Assembly: GCA_021157665.1 (NCBI GenBank)
Contig: JAGGWE010000097.1
Span: 1-19,154 of the forward strand
Source: Sulfurimonas sp.
GTDB taxonomy: Bacteria; Campylobacterota; Campylobacteria; Campylobacterales; Sulfurimonadaceae
Reading direction: 5' to 3'
Length of the DNA stretch: 19,154 nucleotides
The position numbers and the translations under genes are program-made. The stretch's first letter is position 1. The number at the start of each line of letters is the position of its first letter. Shown here in pieces: positions 13,112 to 19,154 of the stretch. The notes beneath the pieces are model-generated. The model was not told where the DNA came from and made no database searches. It saw only the letters and a list, made by a program, of their open reading frames with translations.

Positions 13112-14713
13112 ATGAAAATGCTTGGGAAAATTCTTTTTTTTAATGCTAATGATGGCAATGGAATAATTATAACATCAAGAAAAGAGAAAATAAATTTTAA
13201 TATTCAAGAGTGGAATGACTTTGATACTATGCCATCTCTGGGGTTAGAGGTTTGTTTTAAGTATGAAAATTCTCAAGCATTATTGATTACCTCTTCAATT
13301 AATGGTGACTGTGAAGATGAACCTGTATCTCAAAATATTATTGATAAAATTGAAGAAGAGGAAAATCCAGAAGAAGATTGTGAAACTTTAGAAGAAGAGA
13401 ATTTATCAACACAAGCCACGGATAATACTGAAAATCAAATAGAAGATATAAATAATATAGATGATATTCAAGAGGAGTTAGGTGAAAGAGAAGAGAGTGT
13501 TACAGTTACGCTAAACCTTTCTAAAGCTGTCTCTAATTACTTTGACATAATAGAAAAAAATATAAATAAAAGAGCTATTTATAATAAAGTTGAAGGTAAA
13601 TTAGATTACCTTTTAATAAGACGATTTCTGTGGACAACCTTTAATAATTTAAGTGAAATAGACTTACACATAATTACCCCTAAAATTAAAATCTTAAGTG
13701 ATGATTTAAAGGCCATGGCAAGTATCTATGATGACTTTATTATTAAAACAAAACATCCTCCACTTGCTTATAATGAAGTATTTCTTTCCTGTCAAGCTGA
13801 ATATCAAAAAATAAAAGATGGTGCTGAAAAAACAATTGAAAGATTGAACCAACTTAAAGGTACTGAAAAGCATGTTGGAAGTATTTTAAAAATAAAAAAA
13901 GAGGAACTTGATACTCATATAAAAACTGAAGAGTTTGACTTATTAAAAAATGAATTCAAATCTTTAAATGGTGCATATGTTGATATTGTACATATGATGG
14001 CTGAACTTGATGAAAGATATAAATATGATAAAGAACTTCTTATTAATTTTGAAAAAGAGTATAGAGATGACTTCTATAAATTATTTAATGTAGCTGAAGT
14101 TAAATATAAAAAAAGTATTGTAAATATTTTAAGCGCTCAAGCTTTTATGCTAGATTCACAACTATGGCAAAAAGCCAAAACATCAAAGGCTATTAAAGCC
14201 CATTTTCATGAAGCTGGTATCAATGGTGAATTTAATACTAGAACATACTTAAAATACTACCTTAACAGCCAAGATACTAGCAAACTAACTAATGATAATA
14301 AAAAGCTTTTAGAACTTTATAATTATTTATCATCTATACAAAAAGAACATATACTAATTATTACCACTTCAGTTGATGATGCAATGGAATATGAATCAAG
14401 TATTAAACATATAGATAAATCATATGAAGCAAAAGCATTTATTGATGAAAAGTCAGCATTAAAGTGGGCTATAAAGCATAGTGTTAAGGTGTTAATACTT
14501 GAAGATAGATTGGTAAAATTTCCAGTGAATACATTTTTAAAATACTACAAAAAATATGTTTTAGTTATCCCTAAAATTATCATTTTAGGTAACAATATAA
14601 AATCAGACTTCTACTCTATAGAAAAACTACTATCAAAAAATATCTCACCTAGAGTTCTTGCAGAAAATGTAAAAGAACTACTTGGCAATCAAGAAGATGA
14701 TCAAAATAACTAA
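13112..14713 (+). CDS. Unrecognised protein with cold-shock-like N-terminus and receiver-like C-terminus
   Basis: 533 residues, not a family I can name. Residues about 4-60 resemble a cold-shock (OB) domain: GKILFFNANDGNGIIIT parallels the G-x-V-K-W-F-N...G-F-G-F-I RNP1 motif, although the aromatic nucleic-acid-binding residues are partly lost. Residues about 66-130 are an acidic, probably disordered linker rich in Glu/Asp. About 140-405 are helical with coiled-coil-like stretches. Residues about 412-526 have the beta-alpha pattern of a receiver domain: HILIITTSVDDAME, VKVLILEDRLVKFP and KIIILGNN. D422/D423 lie after strand 1 and E464/D465 near the phospho-site, but the conserved Lys and Thr are unclear, so it is probably a pseudo-receiver. 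A second ATG at 13118 is possible. Single gene, convergent with thrC (one base between). Confidence 0.75.
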   Translation: MKMLGKILFFNANDGNGIIITSRKEKINFNIQEWNDFDTMPSLGLEVCFKYENSQALLITSSINGDCEDEPVSQNIIDKIEEEENPEEDCETLEEENLSTQATDNTENQIEDINNIDDIQEELGEREESVTVTLNLSKAVSNYFDIIEKNINKRAIYNKVEGKLDYLLIRRFLWTTFNNLSEIDLHIITPKIKILSDDLKAMASIYDDFIIKTKHPPLAYNEVFLSCQAEYQKIKDGAEKTIERLNQLKGTEKHVGSILKIKKEELDTHIKTEEFDLLKNEFKSLNGAYVDIVHMMAELDERYKYDKELLINFEKEYRDDFYKLFNVAEVKYKKSIVNILSAQAFMLDSQLWQKAKTSKAIKAHFHEAGINGEFNTRTYLKYYLNSQDTSKLTNDNKKLLELYNYLSSIQKEHILIITTSVDDAMEYESSIKHIDKSYEAKAFIDEKSALKWAIKHSVKVLILEDRLVKFPVNTFLKYYKKYVLVIPKIIILGNNIKSDFYSIEKLLSKNISPRVLAENVKELLGNQEDDQNN

Positions 14714-14714
14714 G

Positions 14715-16184
14715 CTATAAAAACTTTAAAATCTCTTTTTCAATATCTTCTTTTTCAATAACACTATCATGAATGATCTCTTTAGTAAATAAACCTTTAA
14801 TCATAGTAGGAATCTCTACTTTTGCTTCTTTTGAAATAGTTTCAAGTGCTTGTAAATCTTTAGCATTCTCTTCACCTGTTAAAGCATTTGCTATCACTGG
14901 TGAAAACTTTGTCCACTCTGCTGTTGAGTAGATTATACTTTTTATATTTTGGTTTGTTTTAGTCTCGTAAGCTTTAAAACATGTTGCAGTGTGTGGATCC
15001 ATTAAGTAGCCATCTGCAAAAGCTGATTTTATATACTCTTTACCCTCTTCATCAGAACAATAATCAGCTATAAAAATCTCTTGAAGTTTTGAAAGTTCAT
15101 CTGCTGTTAATGTATAGATATTATTTTTATCTAAATCTTCCATAAGTTCTCTGGTTCTTTCTCCCCCATAAAGTTCATAAAGAACTCTCTCAACATTTGA
15201 AGATTTAAGTATATCCATAGCAGGTGAAGTTGTAAGTTTTAAATCACCATCTCTAATGTCATAAATCCCTGTTTGGATAAGACGAGTTAAGATATTATTT
15301 TCATTTGAAGAGATTATAAGTTTTTCAACTGGAAGTCCCATCATTTGAGCATAAAAACCACCTAAAACATTTCCAAAGTTTCCACTTGGAACATTTAGAT
15401 AAACTTTTTCACCCATAACAATAGCATCTTGTCTGATTAACTCTAAATAGTTATGAATATGATAAACAATCTGAAAAATAATTCTTCCAAAGTTTACAGA
15501 ATTTGCAGCAGATAAAGAGATATGTTTTGCTTTTAAAGTATCTTTGAAACTCTCAGATGCTAAAAGATTTTTAAGTGCAGATTGTGCATCATCAAAATTT
15601 CCTTTGATACCTATAACTTTTAAGTTACTTGCATCTTCAGTAACCATTTGAAGTCTTTGAACATCACTTGTTCCGTTTGCTGGGTACATACATACAACTT
15701 GGATATTTTTTTGATTTTTAAAAGTCTCAAGAGCAGCTGGACCTGTATCTCCACTTGTTGCAGCTAGAATTAAGTAGTTTTCTTCTCTTTTTTGTGCAAG
15801 AGAAGATAATATTTTACCAAAAGGTTGAAGTGCCATATCTTTAAATGCACGAGTTGGACCATGATAAAGTTCACTAACATATAGATTTTCTTTTACTTTT
15901 ACAACTGGAACTGGATTTGTAGCATCATCAAAGTTGTCATAAAGAGCTAAAGCTTCAACAATAACATTATCATCAATATCTATCTCAAACTTAGATAACA
16001 TATCAGAAGCCAACTCTTTGTATGAAGAGTTTATATGTTTAGTTAAAAATTCTTCTCCAAGTTGTGGTAAATTCTCTGGTACATACAATCCACCAAATGA
16101 AGCTATTGGGCTTAAAATCGCCTCTGAAAAAGTTACTGATTTTGGTTTTGTGTTATCACATCCACGAGTTTGAATGAAGTTCAT
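14715..16184 (-). CDS. thrC: Threonine synthase
   Basis: 489 residues, the long ThrC class. This PLP enzyme converts O-phosphohomoserine to threonine and phosphate. The N-terminus TRGCDNTKPKSVTFSEAILSP is family-typical. The PLP-binding lysine is K115 in GPTRAFKDMALQPFG. AATSGDTGPAALE (about 150-162) is the substrate/phosphate loop, and LYVNVPSGNFGN-like sequence (LNVPSGNFGNVLGG) binds the PLP phosphate. The Shine-Dalgarno AAGAGA precedes the ATG. It lies 46 bases downstream of the envC-like gene on the same strand, so it may be read from the trmB-ftsEX operon or from a promoter in that gap. The end is convergent with the cold-shock-like gene. Confidence 0.96.
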   Translation of the reverse strand: MNFIQTRGCDNTKPKSVTFSEAILSPIASFGGLYVPENLPQLGEEFLTKHINSSYKELASDMLSKFEIDIDDNVIVEALALYDNFDDATNPVPVVKVKENLYVSELYHGPTRAFKDMALQPFGKILSSLAQKREENYLILAATSGDTGPAALETFKNQKNIQVVCMYPANGTSDVQRLQMVTEDASNLKVIGIKGNFDDAQSALKNLLASESFKDTLKAKHISLSAANSVNFGRIIFQIVYHIHNYLELIRQDAIVMGEKVYLNVPSGNFGNVLGGFYAQMMGLPVEKLIISSNENNILTRLIQTGIYDIRDGDLKLTTSPAMDILKSSNVERVLYELYGGERTRELMEDLDKNNIYTLTADELSKLQEIFIADYCSDEEGKEYIKSAFADGYLMDPHTATCFKAYETKTNQNIKSIIYSTAEWTKFSPVIANALTGEENAKDLQALETISKEAKVEIPTMIKGLFTKEIIHDSVIEKEDIEKEILKFL

Positions 16185-16230
16185 ATAGTTCTCTTTTAAA
16201 AAAAATTTAAAAATTATATCTAAAAACTAC

Positions 16231-17451
16231 TTATTTAAAAAGCCTTATTGGATTTATATGAAAAGATTTTTGTGTTACTTCAAAAATCAGTTCATCATCA
16301 ACACGACCTATAGAGTAACCTTTTTTAATTTTTTTACCTTTTTTAATATTTGGAGATATTTGAGATAAATTTGCATATATAGTATGAAGCCCATTTTTAT
16401 GTTCTACAATAACTATATTATCTAAAACAGCTGTTTTATTAGCATAAATAACTTTACCATTAAAAACAGTTTTCACCTTAGCATTTTGTGTTTTAGGTTT
16501 TAAAGATATTGATTCATTAAATATTTTTATACCATATATTGGATCTGTATAAGTTCCATATTTTTTAGATATAGTATATGAATCAAGAGGAGCTATCGTT
16601 TTTTTACCTCTATATTTTTTGGTTTTTACAGCCTGATAACTGCTGCCATGTTTTTTTACTTTTGGTAAATTTTTATCTTCTATAATTCTTTTATTTTCAA
16701 AAGCTAGTTTTCTCTCTTTCTCCTCTTTTGCTTTTTTTATCTTATCTATTTTTATAATATTTAACTTTGCAAGAGTCTTTTTAAGTAAATCTTGCTTCTT
16801 TAGTAATGTTTTTAACTCTTTTTTATATGAAGACTTTGCAATCTCTAATTTTTTGAGTGCTTTTTTATTACTCTTTTGTGTTGATATTAATTTTTTTCTT
16901 TTTAAATCAATAGTTTTAATAGAATTTTTTAAAAAATCTGTATGCTTATTTAGAGAGATAATATCTTTTGAATTACTAAAAAAAAGTTTATTTAATTGAT
17001 TTGCTTTTTCTTTTGAACTTTTTAACATCTTTTGAAGTACCTCAAACTCAATAAGAGACTCAGTATCAACAGCATAATCCTCTTCAAGTATCACAGATAG
17101 AGTTACACTTTGTGCTATTACAAAAACCAACTCTTGTTCTATCTCGTTTTGCTCTTTTTTTAGTTTTTTATTATACTTAGCTAATTCAGTTAGTTGGACT
17201 TTGTTTTCTTTATAACTTTCCTCTTTTCCTGCTAATTTTAATTTCAACTCTTTTAAAAACTTTTGTTGTTTTTGTATTTTCAACTTTTCTTTTAAAATAT
17301 CTTTTGCATTTTTAGCCATTTTTTTATTTAGCGTAGTATAACTACTACTAAAAGTATTAATTTTAGAGTTTGTAGATTTAATTTTTGCATCAATATTTTG
17401 ACTAGCAAATATAAAAAAAGGTAAGATTAAAATTATAAATAAACGAATCAT
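16231..17451 (-). CDS. EnvC-like FtsEX partner with coiled coil and degenerate LytM (M23) domain
   Basis: 406 residues. A signal peptide (MIRLFIILILPFFIFASQ, cleavage near residue 16) is followed by long Lys/Glu-rich coiled coil (about 20-110 and 135-255) and a LytM/M23 domain (about 284-405). Zn ligands are missing: the HxGVD site reads ESISLKP (about 313-319), the HxH motif is HTIYANL with N361 where a ligand His is expected, and LHFE reads LIFE. That fits EnvC-type proteins, which do not cut peptidoglycan but activate amidases under FtsEX control (family knowledge). Its ATG overlaps the ftsX stop (ATGA). I infer it is the periplasmic partner of the neighbouring FtsEX complex in septal cell-wall splitting. 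Confidence 0.86.
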   Translation of the reverse strand: MIRLFIILILPFFIFASQNIDAKIKSTNSKINTFSSSYTTLNKKMAKNAKDILKEKLKIQKQQKFLKELKLKLAGKEESYKENKVQLTELAKYNKKLKKEQNEIEQELVFVIAQSVTLSVILEEDYAVDTESLIEFEVLQKMLKSSKEKANQLNKLFFSNSKDIISLNKHTDFLKNSIKTIDLKRKKLISTQKSNKKALKKLEIAKSSYKKELKTLLKKQDLLKKTLAKLNIIKIDKIKKAKEEKERKLAFENKRIIEDKNLPKVKKHGSSYQAVKTKKYRGKKTIAPLDSYTISKKYGTYTDPIYGIKIFNESISLKPKTQNAKVKTVFNGKVIYANKTAVLDNIVIVEHKNGLHTIYANLSQISPNIKKGKKIKKGYSIGRVDDELIFEVTQKSFHINPIRLFK

Positions 17452-18260
17452 ACCTCTTCTTTATGTCCTATAACAATTAATGAAGCTAATAAAATAGACA
17501 AAGATATAGCTACTCCAAACAATATAGAAAAATCTATAATATTATCAAATACAACAACTTCAATTCCAATATTATTAAACTGTTCTAATATCCATTGACT
17601 TGAAGATAAATAACTAAATAATATAAATGTCAATATACTGGCAATAATTGCATCAACAATAGACAATCTAAATAAAACTGCTGAACGAAGCCATATTGGA
17701 GCACCAAAAAGACCCATGATACTCATTCTTTCATTATGCATAAATTGCCAGATTCTAAGTTCTTTTAGTATTAATAAAATAGTTACAATAAATACTGTAA
17801 TCGAAAAAACAGAGATAACATCTTTAAAAAGTAATAAAAATTTATATGTAGTATCATGATTATGTGCAAAATTCTCCACTTTGGTTATCGAAGCATTTTG
17901 CAATAAGCCTTTAGTTAAATTATCTATCTCATTTGGACTAGGAAAATGAGTTAATTTTAATTTATAAAATTTTGGAAGTGTAACTTTTAATAGTTCTATA
18001 TTTTTCTTATCCATTTTAGTATTTAATCTTTTTATAACACTATCTGGACTCAACTCTATAACATCTGCGATTAAAGAGTTTAAAGATTTCATTTTTTCAT
18101 TTTCTATTTTAAATTGAGCAACTACAACTACAGAATAATTTGATGCAAGTTTATCTTTGTATGCCACTATTGACCTATCTACTATAGTAAAAACCTGTAT
18201 AGAAAAAAGTATACTAACAAGAGCAATAACTAATGAAAAATGATTTTTAATTGACTTCAT
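17448..18260 (-). CDS. ftsX: Cell-division permease protein FtsX
   Basis: 270 residues from the chosen ATG. FtsX is an inner-membrane ABC-like subunit that, with FtsE, transmits ATP hydrolysis to periplasmic cell-wall hydrolase regulators at the septum. Topology matches: membrane segment 1 at about 9-26 (FSLVIALVSILFSIQVF), a periplasmic domain of about 125 residues, then three segments near 150-172 (VISVFSITVFIVTILLIL), 200-220 and 242-262. MSIMGLFGAP between segments 2 and 3 is the loop that contacts the ATPase. Start: GGGAG lies five bases before the ATG at 18260; an in-frame ATG at 18272 has no Shine-Dalgarno, since GGGAG is part of its own codons. It overlaps ftsE by 14 bases. Confidence 0.88.
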   Translation of the reverse strand: MKSIKNHFSLVIALVSILFSIQVFTIVDRSIVAYKDKLASNYSVVVVAQFKIENEKMKSLNSLIADVIELSPDSVIKRLNTKMDKKNIELLKVTLPKFYKLKLTHFPSPNEIDNLTKGLLQNASITKVENFAHNHDTTYKFLLLFKDVISVFSITVFIVTILLILKELRIWQFMHNERMSIMGLFGAPIWLRSAVLFRLSIVDAIIASILTFILFSYLSSSQWILEQFNNIGIEVVVFDNIIDFSILFGVAISLSILLASLIVIGHKEEV

Positions 18261-18918
18261 GAATACTCCCATATTCTATATGAAAATGTTTATAATCAAT
18301 ATTCATGGTTTGAGGAATATGATGCGTTACAACGATAACAGTAGTGTTAAGCTGAGTATTTGCACCCTCTAAAAGACTCCAGATTAAACCAGAAGAGTAA
18401 TCATCTAAGTTACCAGTAGGTTCATCAGCTAAAATCAAAATTGGATTATGTGATAAGGCTCTAGCCATTGCAACACGCTGTTGTTCTCCACCACTAAGTT
18501 CTTGTGGATATTTTCCAGACTGATGTTTTAATCTTACATGCTTTAACAGAGAATCTACTTGATTTTTAGTAACATTTTTTTCATATCCGTTAATTATAAG
18601 TGGAAGCATTATATTTTTTTCTATTGTCCACTCTTTTACAAGTTTATAATCTTGAAAAACTATACCAATATGTCTTCTTAAAAAATTCAACTTAGAACGA
18701 GAAACACTACTAAGCTCAACCCCACCAACAATCAGACTACCTTGTGCAGGTTTTAAAGCACCATAAAGTGATTTAAGAAGAGTTGATTTTCCACTACCAC
18801 TAGCACCTGTTATAAAAACAAAACTACCAGAATTAACAGAAAAATTAACCTTATTTATAATTGCTTCATCATTAGAATAAGATAAAGATAAATTATCAGC
18901 AATTATTACTTTATCCAT
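18247..18918 (-). CDS. ftsE: Cell-division ATP-binding protein FtsE
   Basis: 223 residues, normal FtsE length. ABC ATPase of the FtsEX complex, located on the cytoplasmic face of the membrane. Walker A is GASGSGKST with K44; the Q-loop is VFQDYKLV (Q89); the ABC signature is LSGGEQQRVAMARAL (from 141); Walker B is ILILADEPTGNLDD (D165, catalytic E166); the H-loop is VVTHH. The typical FtsE segments LSYSNDEAI and FLRRHIGIVFQD are present. The start ATG overlaps the 3' end of the upstream gene (ATGGATAA), and its own 3' end overlaps ftsX, so trmB-ftsE-ftsX-envC-like are translationally chained. Confidence 0.94.
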   Translation of the reverse strand: MDKVIIADNLSLSYSNDEAIINKVNFSVNSGSFVFITGASGSGKSTLLKSLYGALKPAQGSLIVGGVELSSVSRSKLNFLRRHIGIVFQDYKLVKEWTIEKNIMLPLIINGYEKNVTKNQVDSLLKHVRLKHQSGKYPQELSGGEQQRVAMARALSHNPILILADEPTGNLDDYSSGLIWSLLEGANTQLNTTVIVVTHHIPQTMNIDYKHFHIEYGSIHEVN

Positions 18919-19153
18919 TTAAAAGCTCATTTAAATATTTATGTGCGATTAAATTACTTTTAGATTTTAAAGGTAAAGATGGATAATATGATGCTGTTTT
19001 ACCTTTAACCAATAAGTATAAATGCTCTGGTCTATCAAAACTTCCCATTGATAAACGAACCATTACCACATCGCTTGACTCATAAACTCTTTCAAAATGG
19101 ATAAATCCACCATCAAATTTTTCAGTTTTTGCATGTAGTTCTAATATCTTGGC
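18911..19153 (-). CDS. trmB: C-terminus of a probable tRNA (guanine-N7)-methyltransferase TrmB (5' end outside window)
   Basis: The frame reads from the window edge for 80 residues to a TAA at 18911-18913: AKILELHAKTEKFDGG... through GSFDRPEHLYLLVKGKTASYYPSLPLKSK to HKYLNELLNG. The start and the methyltransferase core lie beyond the window. I assign TrmB from synteny (trmB directly upstream of ftsE-ftsX in Campylobacter, from memory) and from resemblance of the GSFDRPEHLYL tail to the C-terminal extension of Campylobacterota TrmB. The catalytic domain is not visible, so this is not proven. It overlaps ftsE by eight bases. Confidence 0.6.
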   Translation of the reverse strand, partial: AKILELHAKTEKFDGGFIHFERVYESSDVVMVRLSMGSFDRPEHLYLLVKGKTASYYPSLPLKSKSNLIAHKYLNELLNG

Positions 19154-19154
19154 A

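Overview
The window is strongly AT-rich, densely packed bacterial DNA that looks like the chromosome of a denitrifying Campylobacterota (epsilonproteobacterium), probably an Arcobacter- or Sulfurimonas-like organism. Three things point there: base composition and codon use, the soluble histidine kinase with an AHQWRQPL-type H-box, and the gene order trmB-ftsE-ftsX-envC-like, which I recall from Campylobacter. This placement is inference; no rRNA or other taxonomic marker is present. I saw no tRNA, rRNA, CRISPR array, insertion sequence or prophage, and no gene-free stretch longer than about 210 bases.

Positions 1-4653 (+ strand) are the 3' part of a heme d1 operon: the C-terminal half of nirJ (radical SAM), nirF, a uroporphyrinogen-III C-methyltransferase (cobA/nirE), then a two-component system. 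The kinase has an N-terminal flavodiiron/ODP-like metallo-beta-lactamase domain instead of a usual sensor. All five genes overlap at their ends (three TAATG junctions, then an 8-base overlap), so they should be co-transcribed and translationally coupled. Positions 4697-6589 hold accessory genes: a secreted Sel1-repeat protein, a small lipoprotein, and a Crp/Fnr-family regulator with FNR-type recognition-helix residues but no FNR-type cysteine cluster.

Positions 6730-10979 return to tetrapyrrole metabolism: a degenerate TrpD-like phosphoribosyltransferase overlapping an MFS transporter, a precorrin-2 dehydrogenase/ferrochelatase (CysG N-terminal type), and a two-half AsnC-fold siroheme decarboxylase (NirD/L/G/H type), followed by a small exported protein. 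With the first block, every recognised step from uroporphyrinogen III to heme d1 has a candidate: SUMT, dehydrogenase/chelatase, siroheme decarboxylase, NirJ, NirF. An FNR/DNR-like palindrome sits between the divergent precorrin-2 dehydrogenase and siroheme decarboxylase genes, 41.5 bases from a predicted transcription start. The nearby regulator could act there, for example in response to NO or low oxygen.

Positions 10983-19154 are mainly housekeeping: divergent proA and proC (proline synthesis), an unusual 533-residue protein with a cold-shock-like N-terminus and a receiver-like C-terminus, thrC, and the cell-division module envC-like/ftsX/ftsE with the 3' end of a probable trmB. The last five genes run on the minus strand in the order trmB, ftsE, ftsX, envC-like, thrC.

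The best candidates for new biology are the diiron-sensor kinase built into the heme d1 operon, the TrpD-like/MFS pair inside the heme d1 neighbourhood (a possible tetrapyrrole handling or export pair), and the cold-shock/pseudo-receiver protein.
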